Shown: positions 1-9,558, numbered from the stretch's first letter. The stretch is 64,000 nt of DNA from Chryseobacterium paludis (GCF_025403485.1 NZ_CP099966.1:4338501-4402500); one strand, 5' to 3'. The notes: generated by a model from the sequence alone, not told the origin. Program-made: numbers and translations.

Positions 1-525
1 CCTACCAATCACCTCGATATTCAGTCTAAGGAGATTATCAAATTGGCATTACAGAAATTTGAAGGTACACTGATCGTGATCTCTCACGACAGGGAGTTCC
101 TGCAAGGGCTTTGTGATAAGATTTTTGAATTCCGTGATGGTAAAATGAAAGAGTTCCTTGGAGATATCAATGAGTACCTTGAATACAGGCAGAAAGAAAC
201 GATCAGAGAGATCTCAGCTGAAAAGGCAAAGCTTCATGATGAGGTCAAAGTAGAGGTTAAACCTAAGGTTGAGGTTGTGGAGAAAGCAGAACCTATTGTT
301 CAGCCAAAGTCAGGTTTTGTAAGTAAGGAGCAAAAAAATATTCAGAATAAAATAAAAAAAGTGGAAGAGAGAATTTCAGAATTGGAAACAAAATCTGAAG
401 AAATGGAAGTCTCTTTTGCAAAAGAAAATCCTTCTGATGGAATGTTAGAAGAATATAATAAAGTAAAATCTGATTTGGAACTCGCTTTACAAGAGTGGGA
501 GCATTTGGCTTCTCAACTTGAGTAA
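1..525 (+). CDS. ABC-F family ATP-binding protein, C-terminal part (5' end outside window)
   Basis: The reading frame is open from base 1 and starts with PTNHLD, which directly follows Walker B in the second ATPase domain of ABC-F proteins. ISHDREFL (the H-loop switch histidine) follows about 25 residues later. The last ~60 residues are charged and predicted coiled coil, like the C-terminal extension of Uup/EttA-type members. ABC-F proteins have no membrane domain; they act on ribosomes as translation factors or in antibiotic protection. Only 174 codons are visible, so the subfamily cannot be set. An internal TTG at 43 is not a real start, because the PTNHLD motif lies upstream of it in frame. 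Confidence 0.93.
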   Translation, partial: PTNHLDIQSKEIIKLALQKFEGTLIVISHDREFLQGLCDKIFEFRDGKMKEFLGDINEYLEYRQKETIREISAEKAKLHDEVKVEVKPKVEVVEKAEPIVQPKSGFVSKEQKNIQNKIKKVEERISELETKSEEMEVSFAKENPSDGMLEEYNKVKSDLELALQEWEHLASQLE

Positions 526-595
526 AAATTTATTCGTTAGCAGATGTTTTAATTTCGATTATTATTTTTATTTAGTAATTACAAATTATTATTGT

Positions 596-603
596 TATTT
601 TTG
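596..603 (+). promoter_or_regulatory. -7 promoter element TATTTTTG
   Basis: Exact match to the Bacteroidetes consensus TAnnTTTG. Only 4 nt separate it from the ATG at 608, so the transcript may start at or next to the start codon. No clear -33 TTG is visible at the usual distance. Confidence 0.5.
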
Positions 604-607
604 ATGC

Positions 608-964
608 ATGATTTTTAGGGAAAGTAGACAATTTAAGAATTTTATCTCAAGACTTTTGTTTGGGATTTATTTTCTTGCGCTGTTTTCTCAAAGTTTTCAC
701 CATCATGATCCTATAGATGGCTTCAGAAATTTTAATCTTAAAAAATCTGAAAATACAATTACAAAAAATGTAGCTAAGGAAAAAGCCGGCGATTGTTTGG
801 CGTGTCACTTCTTAGCTACCGGCCATACCTTGGTGCCTGAAGAATTTAATTTTTCTTTTGAGGGCTATACTCAGGAAATAAAACAGATTATTGCCGTTCA
901 GGAGATTATCTGGTCTCAGACTAAATTTACTTTTCAGCTTCGGGGTCCCCCCACAATTTCATAA
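608..964 (+). CDS. Small Cys/His-rich protein upstream of a TonB receptor (DUF2946-like in layout)
   Basis: A 118-residue protein. It has an N-terminal hydrophobic segment (about residues 13-30), an HHHD cluster at 31-34, a CLACH motif (Cys63, Cys66, His67) and a C-terminal RGPP. Small proteins with a hydrophobic N-terminus, His/Cys pairs and a terminal RGPP are common in Bacteroidetes directly before TonB-dependent receptors, and I infer a metal-binding periplasmic role linked to the receptor that follows. No enzymatic motif is seen. The CxxCH could suggest heme attachment, but such a short protein with a single site and no cytochrome context makes metal binding more likely. The family assignment is tentative. 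Confidence 0.6.
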   Translation: MIFRESRQFKNFISRLLFGIYFLALFSQSFHHHDPIDGFRNFNLKKSENTITKNVAKEKAGDCLACHFLATGHTLVPEEFNFSFEGYTQEIKQIIAVQEIIWSQTKFTFQLRGPPTIS

Positions 965-1209
965 TTCACATATTTTATCGGATTTGTCTTAGATCTTTAT
1001 TGTTTAAAGGTTGCTTAATATTGGAAAATTAGTCCATTAAGTCGTCATTAATTTATTAAGATGGTTAAGATTAAATGTATTTGTAGAGATGTAATTTACA
1101 TTCAATAGACTATACATTTTACTTTGTACACCTTAAACCGTACAAAAAATCCAAAAAAACAAATTTTTTGAAAATGTACTTTTTAAAGTACTCAATCTAT
1201 CTATTTACA

Positions 1210-3594
1210 ATGAAATTGATATATAGTTTATTGCTGATCTTTTGTGGATTAGTACTAACAAACGCACAAAAAACTTATACCGTTGAAGGTACCGTTCAGG
1301 ATTTTCATGATAAAAGCACATTGCAAAATGCTATAGTACAAATTGGAAACTTTACGACTAAAACGGATAAAAAAGGTAAGTTTTTATTTAACAAAATTCC
1401 TGCGGGAGCTTATAATCTCATTGCAAAGCATCCTGATTGTCATGATTATACTGAAAATATAGGAGTTAATCAGGATCTTCACTTAACCATTATCCTTGAA
1501 CACCATGTTCAGGATATTGAAACAGTGACTATACATGGGAGCCATAAAAATAATGGTTCTTTGATTGTTAAGACAATTGATAAATCGGAAATAGAGAAAA
1601 ACTCTACTGATAACTTAGGTAATTTATTGTCTAAGATTTCTGGTGTTACTGCTTTAAAAACTGGAAATAATATTTCAAAGCCAATTATTCATGGACTATA
1701 TGGAAGCCGAATTGCCATTATGAATAATGGAGTTAAGCTGGCGGAGCAAGAATGGGGAGTGGAACATGCTCCAAACGTAGATATTAATAATTTCCAGCAT
1801 ATAGATGTCATTAAAGGAGCTTCTGCTTTGAAATATGGGAGTGATGCAATTGGTGGAGTTATAGTTTTGGAACCGGAAATTTTCCCTAAAAAAGATACGG
1901 TAAGAGGTTCTGTAAGTCTTTCAGGTATTTCTAATGGAAAAGGTCTGGGATTAGATGTAAATGTTGCCAAAACATGGAAAAATGGATGGGCTGTAAAATC
2001 GGGGGGATCAATTAAAAAACTAGGTGATCAGCATACTCCGGATTATAATTTGATGAATACAGGAATGGATTTTTCATCTTTTAATTTTACAGTTCAGAAG
2101 AATTCATATGAACAGGGGATTTCCTTCGATTATTATCTTACCAATCAGAATATTGGAATTTACAGAGGTTCACACGTAGGAAATAATAATGACTTTTATA
2201 ATGCTATGACGTTGAATATTCCTGTTTACACTGGAACTTTCAGTTATGATATTGATAACCCAAGGCAGGTAATAGAACATCATATTGCTAAAATTTCGGC
2301 TTTTAAAAGATTCGAAAATATTGGTAAAGTTTCTGCAACCTATAGTTTTCAATATAACCATAGACAAGAATATGATATTAGAAGAGGAGAATTAAAAGAT
2401 ATCCCCTCTTTGGATTTAGCATTAATGACTCATCAGTTTAATCTGAACAATTTACTAGAAAGAGAAAAATGGTCATTGGAAACAGGTATTGATGCTAGTT
2501 TTCAAAATAATTACTCAGATCCAGCTACAAAAGCCAGGCGTCTGATCCCTAATTATGACAAATACTCAGCTGGCGTTTATTCTATTTTTAAATATAAAAT
2601 TTCTAGTGAATTGAACGCTGAGGCAGGGGTAAGATATGATTTTAATCGTTATGACGTAACAAAGTGGTATGATAAGAGTGACTGGGATAAATTATATAAG
2701 GCAACTTATCCGCAATTTTATGTAAAAACAGATCAAAACAGAATACTAACCCGTCCGAAGCTTAATTATGGAAATGTTTCTTTCAATGCTGGGCTGGAAT
2801 ATCATCCAAGTTTAAGTTTTAATTTAAAATTTAACTATGCCAAGGTAGGGCGTACACCCAATATTGCTGAATTGTTTTCAGACGGATTACATCATTCAGC
2901 TGCTGTAATAGAAATTGGTGATATGGGTTTAAAAAATGAACAGGGACATCAGTTGAATTTAGTTGCGGATGCGAAATTCAATGTTCTTAAGGGATTGAAT
3001 GTTTCTGTGAACCCTTATTTTTTTATTACCAAAAACTATATCAACGAAATTCCGACTGGTGTACAAAATACAATTAGAGGAGTATTTCCGGTATGGGCAT
3101 ATCAACAGATCGACGCAAGAATGTATGGGGTAGATCTAGATATCAATTTAAAGATTACAAACAATCTTACCTATATTGCAAAGGGAAGCTATGTAAACGG
3201 CCAGGATGATACCCACAACGAACCATTAATCTTAATGATGCCTCCCAATTTTTCTAATGCTTTGCAATTCAAAAAAGAAAATTGGAATCAATTCTATTTC
3301 AGTCTTGAGAATCAAACATTTTTAAAACAGAATAGATTTCCTATTCATAATGCTCCAGTGACTATTTTTGAAAATGGTGCTGAAGTAGATAAGATAGTAG
3401 ATTTCAGCACTCCACCAAACGGATACTCACTTTGGAATATCCAGACAGGTATCAATATCAGTAAAAACCTTTCTGCAGGACTTATTGTCAATAACCTGTT
3501 TAATGTTTCATATAGAGATTATCTTAATCGCATGAGATTTTTTGCAGATGAGGCAGGAAGAAATTTCATTCTGAATGTTAGATATCGTTTCTAA
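1210..3594 (+). CDS. TonB-dependent outer membrane receptor, likely metal uptake (ZnuD-like)
   Basis: A 794-residue outer membrane protein. The start at 1210 gives a clean signal peptide (MKLIYSLLLIFCGLVLTNAQ). An upstream in-frame TTG/ATG (1168/1174) would add a non-signal extension and is rejected. Residues ~20-105 form a carboxypeptidase-regulatory-like beta domain. A plug domain (~110-230) contains HGLYGSRIAIMNNG and QEWGVEHAPNVD, which resemble the plug of zinc receptors such as ZnuD. The beta-barrel ends in an aromatic residue (YRF), as expected for Bam insertion. The receptor would use TonB-ExbBD energy to import a bound ligand. The Cys/His protein upstream and lipoprotein downstream suggest one uptake locus. 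The substrate is inferred from motif resemblance only. Confidence 0.88.
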   Translation: MKLIYSLLLIFCGLVLTNAQKTYTVEGTVQDFHDKSTLQNAIVQIGNFTTKTDKKGKFLFNKIPAGAYNLIAKHPDCHDYTENIGVNQDLHLTIILEHHVQDIETVTIHGSHKNNGSLIVKTIDKSEIEKNSTDNLGNLLSKISGVTALKTGNNISKPIIHGLYGSRIAIMNNGVKLAEQEWGVEHAPNVDINNFQHIDVIKGASALKYGSDAIGGVIVLEPEIFPKKDTVRGSVSLSGISNGKGLGLDVNVAKTWKNGWAVKSGGSIKKLGDQHTPDYNLMNTGMDFSSFNFTVQKNSYEQGISFDYYLTNQNIGIYRGSHVGNNNDFYNAMTLNIPVYTGTFSYDIDNPRQVIEHHIAKISAFKRFENIGKVSATYSFQYNHRQEYDIRRGELKDIPSLDLALMTHQFNLNNLLEREKWSLETGIDASFQNNYSDPATKARRLIPNYDKYSAGVYSIFKYKISSELNAEAGVRYDFNRYDVTKWYDKSDWDKLYKATYPQFYVKTDQNRILTRPKLNYGNVSFNAGLEYHPSLSFNLKFNYAKVGRTPNIAELFSDGLHHSAAVIEIGDMGLKNEQGHQLNLVADAKFNVLKGLNVSVNPYFFITKNYINEIPTGVQNTIRGVFPVWAYQQIDARMYGVDLDINLKITNNLTYIAKGSYVNGQDDTHNEPLILMMPPNFSNALQFKKENWNQFYFSLENQTFLKQNRFPIHNAPVTIFENGAEVDKIVDFSTPPNGYSLWNIQTGINISKNLSAGLIVNNLFNVSYRDYLNRMRFFADEAGRNFILNVRYRF

Positions 3595-3640
3595 TATTCA
3601 ACAATTACAAATCAAGATTTTAAAATTTAAATTAAAAAAA

Positions 3641-4231
3641 ATGAACAAATTATTTAGTACTAAAAATATTATCAGACTATTAGCCATTTTATTCATCACT
3701 TTTTCTATTGTTTCTTGTCAGAGAGACAATTCGGCGGAAGAAGATGATCTTCCTCAGGAAGATCTTACCAATATTATCTTATTGGTAAAAGATGTTGCCA
3801 CACAGGTAACAGTGCCTTATAATTATAGTGTTGGTGCTGGAGGGGCGCAAACTATTAAATTAGTGGATGGAAAAACATATGAGGTAGAAGTGCAGTTTAA
3901 AAATGGTAATGAGGATGCAACCCAAGAAATTAAAGACGCGAAAGATGAACACTTTTTAGTTTATAATTTCCCTAATTCTGATCTTACTTTAACCCGTACC
4001 GATGATGCAGCTTCTACTAGAGCAGATGGTAAACATGTAGGACTTAAAACAAAATGGGTGGTGAGTAAAGCTGTAAAAAATACATCTACAGAAAGTCAAC
4101 TTATTCTTACTTTGTATCATGAGCCTGCAACGGTTTCTGAAGTTTCTGCTGTGAGTGGAAATGGAGTTGTATATGGAGCTCAAACCGGAGGTGAAACAGA
4201 TGCACAAGCTACGTACAAGATCAGTAACTAA
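3641..4231 (+). CDS. Lipoprotein partner of the TonB receptor, unknown function
   Basis: A 196-residue lipoprotein. The start at 3641 gives a signal sequence ending in the lipobox IVSC with Cys26, followed by an acidic linker (residues ~27-45). The longer frame opening at 3575 overlaps the receptor gene and lacks a signal sequence, so it is rejected. The mature part is beta-rich, rich in Thr, Val and Gly, and has no motif I recognise. It starts 46 bp after the receptor and ends at a strong terminator, so it is probably co-transcribed and could be a surface ligand-binding or accessory lipoprotein for that receptor. That role is inferred from position. Confidence 0.75.
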   Translation: MNKLFSTKNIIRLLAILFITFSIVSCQRDNSAEEDDLPQEDLTNIILLVKDVATQVTVPYNYSVGAGGAQTIKLVDGKTYEVEVQFKNGNEDATQEIKDAKDEHFLVYNFPNSDLTLTRTDDAASTRADGKHVGLKTKWVVSKAVKNTSTESQLILTLYHEPATVSEVSAVSGNGVVYGAQTGGETDAQATYKISN

Positions 4232-4250
4232 GAAGATTACAAGATAAATA

Positions 4251-4278
4251 AAACCACTGAAAATTTCAGTGGTTTTTT
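4251..4278 (+). terminator. Rho-independent terminator
   Basis: AAACCACTGAAA pairs with TTTCAGTGGTTT, followed by a T-run. It closes the receptor/lipoprotein unit. Confidence 0.85.
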
Positions 4279-4339
4279 AATTATAAATATTTGATGCCTA
4301 AGAATTTATCTTTAGTAGTTTATTTTGATAAAATTTTCA

Positions 4340-4347
4340 TATTTTTG
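4340..4347 (+). promoter_or_regulatory. -7 promoter element TATTTTTG of tig
   Basis: Exact TAnnTTTG match, 22 nt before the trigger factor ATG and downstream of the preceding terminator. Confidence 0.6.
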
Positions 4348-4369
4348 CAACCTAAAATTTTAATCAATA

Positions 4370-5704
4370 ATGAAGGTTACCGCACAAAACCATGATGACG
4401 TAAGTGCATTACTTACTGTAACATTGGAAAAATCTGACTACAAAGACAAAGTAGAAAAGCAGTTGATTAATTATGCTAAAAATGCGCAAGTTCCTGGATT
4501 CAGAAAAGGAAAAGTGCCTTTAAGTATGGTTAGAAAACAATATGAAGCAGGTATTGCATTCGAGGAGATCAACAAGCAAGTTTCTGATGCTTTAAATAGC
4601 TATGTAAATGATAACAAGTTAAGATTAGTTGGCCAGCCTGTTCCTCAGCCTGTAAATGATTTCAATCATAATGCTGAACAACTTGAAGTTGCTTTTGAAG
4701 TAGGGTATGAGCCTGAATTCACAATAGATTTAGCTAAATATGAAGCTCCACATTATAAAGTAGAAGCTTCTGATAAAGAAATCACAAAGAGCATTGAAAA
4801 CATGCAAAAGCGTTTCGCTGAGCAGGTTCCTCAGGATAAGATCACTAAAGATTCTTATATTGCTTTAGAAATTTCTCAGGTAGTGGAAGAAGATGCTGAA
4901 GGAGAGCACCACCACCATCCAAAGAATGCTACGATTACAGCTGAAAACAAAGAAGCTTTCAAATTAGTTAAAGCTTTAAAAATGGATGGATCTGTAAAAG
5001 TTTCTAAAGAAACTCTTGCTGGTGATGAAGAATTAGCTAAAGAATTAGGTTTCTCTAAAGAAGAAGTTGAGCATTTACACCACGCTGAAGTTGAAGTTAA
5101 AGTAAAAGATTTCTATAGCTTAAACTTAGCTGAACTTAATCAGGATTTATTTGATAAAGTATATGGAGAAGGAAATATCAAGTCTGAAGAAGAGCTTAAA
5201 GAAAAAGTAAAAACTGAATTAGACGAATATTTCCAACAAAATGCTGATGTTCACTTCGTAAATAAAGTATTGGAACAAATTACAGAGAAAGAAGAAGTAA
5301 AACTTCCGGAATCTTTCTTAGTAAAATGGTTATTATTCTCTAATCAGAATATCCAATCTGAAGAGCAGGCAAAAGAAATCTTAGAAGCTGAGAAAAAACA
5401 ATTGGGCTATCAGATCATCGAAGGTAAATTGATGAGTGATAACAATATTCAACTGGATTATGCTGATGTTCTGGCACAAGCTGAGCAATTAGTAAGAAAC
5501 CAATTGGCAATCTATGGAATTCACCATTTAGGAGATGAAGAGGTTCAAAAATATGCTGTTGAGATGTTGAAAGATCAGGAGCAGGTAAAACAAATTTCTT
5601 CTGAAGTTGCTATGACTAAATTAAAAGATGTAATTCTTGAAAAAGCGAGCAAAAAAGAAACTGAAATTTCGCATGACGAATTTTTAGAAGAGCTTAAAAA
5701 ATAA
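4370..5704 (+). CDS. tig: Trigger factor
   Basis: A 444-residue cytosolic chaperone that binds the ribosome near the exit tunnel and shields nascent chains. The ribosome-binding signature GFRKGKVP is at residues 43-50. The long helical C-terminal arms occupy roughly residues 260-444 and are charged and Lys/Glu-rich. The middle region (~155-255), where Proteobacteria have an FKBP-type prolyl isomerase domain, does not show the usual FKBP aromatic and GSG signatures. It carries a GEHHHHPK loop (His180-183) and another His pair further on. It is monocistronic, with its own promoter and terminator. Identity is secure; isomerase activity is doubtful. Confidence 0.95.
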   Translation: MKVTAQNHDDVSALLTVTLEKSDYKDKVEKQLINYAKNAQVPGFRKGKVPLSMVRKQYEAGIAFEEINKQVSDALNSYVNDNKLRLVGQPVPQPVNDFNHNAEQLEVAFEVGYEPEFTIDLAKYEAPHYKVEASDKEITKSIENMQKRFAEQVPQDKITKDSYIALEISQVVEEDAEGEHHHHPKNATITAENKEAFKLVKALKMDGSVKVSKETLAGDEELAKELGFSKEEVEHLHHAEVEVKVKDFYSLNLAELNQDLFDKVYGEGNIKSEEELKEKVKTELDEYFQQNADVHFVNKVLEQITEKEEVKLPESFLVKWLLFSNQNIQSEEQAKEILEAEKKQLGYQIIEGKLMSDNNIQLDYADVLAQAEQLVRNQLAIYGIHHLGDEEVQKYAVEMLKDQEQVKQISSEVAMTKLKDVILEKASKKETEISHDEFLEELKK

Positions 5705-5726
5705 TCTTTTCTAAGATAAATATTTT

Positions 5727-5755
5727 AAAACCACCATTTTTATGGTGGTTTTTTG
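5727..5755 (+). terminator. Rho-independent terminator of tig
   Basis: AAAACCACCAT and ATGGTGGTTTT form the stem, followed by T-rich sequence. Confidence 0.87.
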
Positions 5756-5818
5756 TTGTAAGATTCTTAGATTTTATATCGATCAATATTGCTATATTTA
5801 CGCAATAAATTAAAATAT

Positions 5819-6502
5819 ATGAAAAAGATAATCATTCCATTTTTCTGTGCAGTGCTTTTTTCCACTTCAGTAGCAGCACAGCAAAAAACGGCTGCTGTAA
5901 AAACAGAAGCAACCAAATCGAAACTGACATCTAAAGAAGTAATTGATAATTATCTTAAAGCTTTGGGAGGAAAAGACAAATTAGAAGCTATAAAAACCGT
6001 TATAACTGATAACACACTTAGTGTACAGGGAATGGAGATTTCTATGAGTACCAAAAAGATGGGAAATAAGTTCAAATCTGTTCAAAGTGTAATGGGACAG
6101 GAAATGACTCAAATGTTTGATGGTGAAAAAGGAACTTTTGATCAGATGGGAAAGAAAATGGATATTCCTGCTGATAAAATTGCTGATCTTAAAAAAGGAA
6201 AAACGGTTGATGCATTAGGATATGACCCTACTACTTTCCAAACAGTGACTGTAGAGAAAATAGATGGTAAAGACTTTAATGTACTAACTTCAGATAAAGG
6301 AAAATACTTTTTCGATGCAGCAACTGGTTTATTATATAAAACAGAGTCAAAAGAAGGAACAGCTATTGTAAATAGCTATATGACTGTAGATGGATTAAAG
6401 TTTCCTGGTGAAATAAATGCTGAAGGAAACGGACAAAAAGTAGTTATTAAAACAACTAAAATTGTACTTAATTCTGGCGTAACAGATGCAGATTTTAAAT
6501 AA
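5819..6502 (+). CDS. Exported LolA-like (outer membrane lipoprotein-sorting-like) protein
   Basis: A 227-residue secreted protein. The start at 5819 gives a signal peptide ending around SVAAQQ; a frame opening at 5789 only adds a non-signal leader. The mature protein has a short Ala/Lys/Thr linker, then SKEVIDNYLKALGGKDKL. This opening resembles LolA/LppX-fold proteins in Bacteroidetes, which often begin with a helix followed by a curved beta sheet (here repeated strand patterns from residue ~60 on). It lies before an M16 peptidase, but a strong terminator separates the two. The ligand is unknown; the fold assignment rests on the sequence pattern only. Confidence 0.65.
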   Translation: MKKIIIPFFCAVLFSTSVAAQQKTAAVKTEATKSKLTSKEVIDNYLKALGGKDKLEAIKTVITDNTLSVQGMEISMSTKKMGNKFKSVQSVMGQEMTQMFDGEKGTFDQMGKKMDIPADKIADLKKGKTVDALGYDPTTFQTVTVEKIDGKDFNVLTSDKGKYFFDAATGLLYKTESKEGTAIVNSYMTVDGLKFPGEINAEGNGQKVVIKTTKIVLNSGVTDADFK

Positions 6503-6521
6503 TCTGTCAATAACATAATCT

Positions 6522-6561
6522 AAAAACAAAAAGGTTGAGCTAGCTCAACCTTTTTGTTTTT
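6522..6561 (+). terminator. Rho-independent terminator, 40-bp perfect palindrome
   Basis: GGTTGAGC-TA-GCTCAACC is extended on both sides by matching A-rich and T-rich arms, so the whole 40 bp is self-complementary. It should terminate from either direction. Confidence 0.88.
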
Positions 6562-6655
6562 AGGTATTTAACTCAACTTTAACTTAATTACAGGTTGATA
6601 AATTTCCATAGTTTGTGAATAATTTCTACTTTAGGAGCTAAGAAATTATGACCTT

Positions 6656-9505
6656 ATGAAAACAATTTTATCATCATTTGCAGTAGTCTTTTGTCTGACT
6701 GCAAATGTATTTGCACAGAATATTCCAATGGATCCTTCCGTGAAAACCGGGACTCTTCCAAATGGAATGAAGTATTATATCAAGAAAAATACTCTTCCCG
6801 AAAAGAAAGTGGATTTTCGGTTAGCAATTAACGCCGGATCCATTCTTGAAGATGAAAACCAAAGAGGACTTGCCCATTTCATGGAACACATGAACTTCAA
6901 TGGGACTAAAAATTTCCCGGATAACAAATTGGTAGACTTCTTACAATCTATAGGAGTGAAATTCGGACAACACCTGAACGCATATACAAGTTTTGATGAA
7001 ACGGTATATATGTTACCCGTTCCCTTAGATAAACCCGGAAACTTAGATGCTGGTCTTAAAGTGATGGAAGATTGGGCTTTTAATGCCACACTATCTGATG
7101 AGCAGATCAACAAAGAGAGGGGTGTGGTTCTTGAGGAACTGAGATTAGGATTAGGACCGGACAAAAGGATGATGGATAAATATCTGCCTAAATTATTGTA
7201 TAATTCTCAATATGCAAACAGACTACCAATTGGTAAAAAAGAAGTGCTTCAAAATTTCAGTCTGGATGTCATCAGAAAATTTCATCAGGATTGGTACAGA
7301 CCGGATCTGATGGCGATTGTAGTAGTGGGAGATATTAACGTGGATGAAGTTGAAAAGAAGATAAAAGATAACTTTAGTTCTTATAAAAATCCAACTAAGC
7401 CAAGAGAAAGGAAAACCTTTGACTTACCAAACCATAAAGAAACTTTAGTTGCTGTTGAAACAGATCCAGATGCAACAAATTCGATGGTGCAGTTTATCAT
7501 GAAAGATTCAGAAGCGTATCAACCGGATGTTACAGTTGAACAGTATAATCAAAGTGTTTTAGAGAATGTTACCACTACAATGCTTAATAACAGGCTTAGA
7601 GAATTGATCAATTCTAACAATCCTCCTTTTACATTCGGTTCAGTTTATCATGGTGGCACGTACGCCAGAAGTAAAGAAGCTTTTCAGGGGTTTGCTATGG
7701 TAAAAGAAGGAAATCAACTGAATGCACTAAAAATTCTATTAGAAGAGGTTGAAAGAGCTAAAAGATTTGGATTTACACAAACCGAATTAGACAGAGCAAA
7801 ATCACAAGTTATATCGGACATTGAAAGAACATACAACAACCGGGATAAAACGGAAAGCCGCATGTTGGTAGATGAATATGTAAGAAACTTTCTGGAGCAG
7901 GAGCCCATGCCTGGAATTGCTTGGGAATATGAAGATACCAAGAAATTTTTACCTACAGTAACACTGGCTCAAACGAATGATGTTATTAAGAAGTTTGTAA
8001 AAGATGACAGCAGAGTAGTAATTCTTACAGGACCTAAAAAAGACAATGTCACAATGCCTACAGAGGCAATGGTTCTTACTACTTTTGAAGGAGTAAAAAT
8101 GGCTGATCTAAAACCATATCAGGAAAAAGCAACAATTAAAGGTTTGGTAAAACCCTTCAAATCTGAAGGAAAAATTGCAAAGACTGAAACAGATGCCAAG
8201 TTAGGAACAACAACCTGGACGTTAAGCAATGGCGCGAAAGTTATTTTTAAGAAAACAGATTTCAAAGATGATGAAATCGTGTTTTCGGCAAAAAGCTTAG
8301 GTGGAAGTTCTTTAATTCCTGATGCAGAGTTTAATAAAACTCAGTTTGCTTACGCTGCATTAAGCGAAGCCGGAGTGGGTGGATATTCAAAGTCCGATCT
8401 TACAAATTATCTTGCAGGAAAACAAGTAAGTGTGAATCCTTCAATAGGGCCAATGACTGAAGGTATTTCAGGAAGAACAACCCGAAAAGATCTGGGAACG
8501 GCAATGGAGTTGATTTATGCTTATTTTACCAGTTTAAATTACAACCCGGATGCTTTCAATGCCTATAAAGAAAAACAATCCGCCATGTTGAATAACCTGA
8601 ATTCTAATCCGCAGTTTTATTTTTCAAATGAGCATGCTAAATTTATCAATCAGAAAAATCCAAGATTTATAGGATTTATTCCAATGGAAAAAGATTGGGC
8701 AAATACAGATTATAAGAAAGCTTATGATATCTATAAAGAGAAATTTACCAATGCAGGGAATTTTCAGTTTTATTTTGTAGGAAACATTGACGAAGCTCAA
8801 TTTAAAAATGAGGTCTTACAATATATTGCAAGTCTTCCTTCAACAGGAAAATCAACTATGTTTAAAGATACAGGATACAGACCTATGACTGGAGACTATA
8901 CCAAAATTTATAAAAAAGGTAAAGACCCTAAGAGTATGGTAACCATTGCCTATAGTGGTGAAGCCTCGTATAATGAAAAAGAAGCATTAGCTTTAGAAGC
9001 ATTGGGACAGGTAGTGACCATTAAAGTTATTGAAAAGCTAAGAGAAGATGAAAGTGGAATTTATGGAGGTGGTGCCAGAGGAGGCATGTCTAAAGTACCT
9101 TATGGAACTTATAATTTCAGTATCAGTTTTCCATGTGGACCGGAAAATGCTGAAAAGCTTACGAAAAGTGCTTTAGTTGAACTCCAGAAACTAATTGATA
9201 AAGGACCTGAGCAAAAAGATCTGGATAAGTATAAAGAAGGGGAATACAATGATAATAAAACCAATATGAGGGATAATGGCTATTGGATGAATTCATTAAC
9301 GAAAAATCAGTTGGATGGAAGTGATAAATACGAAATCCTGAACTATCAGGAGAAAGTAAAGGCTCTGACAGTGAAAGATGTACAGGATGTTGCTAAAAAA
9401 TACCTGTCAAAAGGTAGAATTGTGGCGACGCTAATGCCTGAAGACGGTTGGGAAAATGCTAAAAAAGAAGAAACTAAACCAGTAGCTGTTGGAGCTGGGA
9501 ATTAA
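6656..9505 (+). CDS. M16 family zinc metallopeptidase (insulinase/PqqL type), exported
   Basis: A 949-residue protein with signal peptide MKTILSSFAVVFCLTANVFA. The inverted zinc motif HFMEH (His74, Glu77, His78) lies in the N-terminal M16 domain. The third ligand is expected in the KERGVVLEELR segment about 75 residues later, as usual for the family. A second M16-like half (~residues 510-930) lacks HxxEH and should act as the inactive partner forming the closed chamber. Located in the periplasm or outer envelope, it probably degrades peptides. The PqqL-like size and two-domain layout fit. Its substrate is unknown. Confidence 0.93.
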   Translation: MKTILSSFAVVFCLTANVFAQNIPMDPSVKTGTLPNGMKYYIKKNTLPEKKVDFRLAINAGSILEDENQRGLAHFMEHMNFNGTKNFPDNKLVDFLQSIGVKFGQHLNAYTSFDETVYMLPVPLDKPGNLDAGLKVMEDWAFNATLSDEQINKERGVVLEELRLGLGPDKRMMDKYLPKLLYNSQYANRLPIGKKEVLQNFSLDVIRKFHQDWYRPDLMAIVVVGDINVDEVEKKIKDNFSSYKNPTKPRERKTFDLPNHKETLVAVETDPDATNSMVQFIMKDSEAYQPDVTVEQYNQSVLENVTTTMLNNRLRELINSNNPPFTFGSVYHGGTYARSKEAFQGFAMVKEGNQLNALKILLEEVERAKRFGFTQTELDRAKSQVISDIERTYNNRDKTESRMLVDEYVRNFLEQEPMPGIAWEYEDTKKFLPTVTLAQTNDVIKKFVKDDSRVVILTGPKKDNVTMPTEAMVLTTFEGVKMADLKPYQEKATIKGLVKPFKSEGKIAKTETDAKLGTTTWTLSNGAKVIFKKTDFKDDEIVFSAKSLGGSSLIPDAEFNKTQFAYAALSEAGVGGYSKSDLTNYLAGKQVSVNPSIGPMTEGISGRTTRKDLGTAMELIYAYFTSLNYNPDAFNAYKEKQSAMLNNLNSNPQFYFSNEHAKFINQKNPRFIGFIPMEKDWANTDYKKAYDIYKEKFTNAGNFQFYFVGNIDEAQFKNEVLQYIASLPSTGKSTMFKDTGYRPMTGDYTKIYKKGKDPKSMVTIAYSGEASYNEKEALALEALGQVVTIKVIEKLREDESGIYGGGARGGMSKVPYGTYNFSISFPCGPENAEKLTKSALVELQKLIDKGPEQKDLDKYKEGEYNDNKTNMRDNGYWMNSLTKNQLDGSDKYEILNYQEKVKALTVKDVQDVAKKYLSKGRIVATLMPEDGWENAKKEETKPVAVGAGN

Positions 9506-9527
9506 ATAATAACCATCTATAAAAAAT

Positions 9528-9553
9528 AAAACCGCAGAGCAATCTGCGGTTTT
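9528..9553. terminator. Bidirectional terminator between convergent genes
   Basis: AAAACCGCAGA/TCTGCGGTTTT stem with a 4-nt loop and U-tracts on both strands. It serves the M16 gene (+) and the DUF3109 gene (-). Confidence 0.87.
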
Positions 9554-9558
9554 ATTTT

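Noticed and set aside
1168..1209. Longer N-terminus for the TonB receptor (TTG/ATG start)
   Set aside because: It adds a stretch before a clean signal peptide that starts at 1210.
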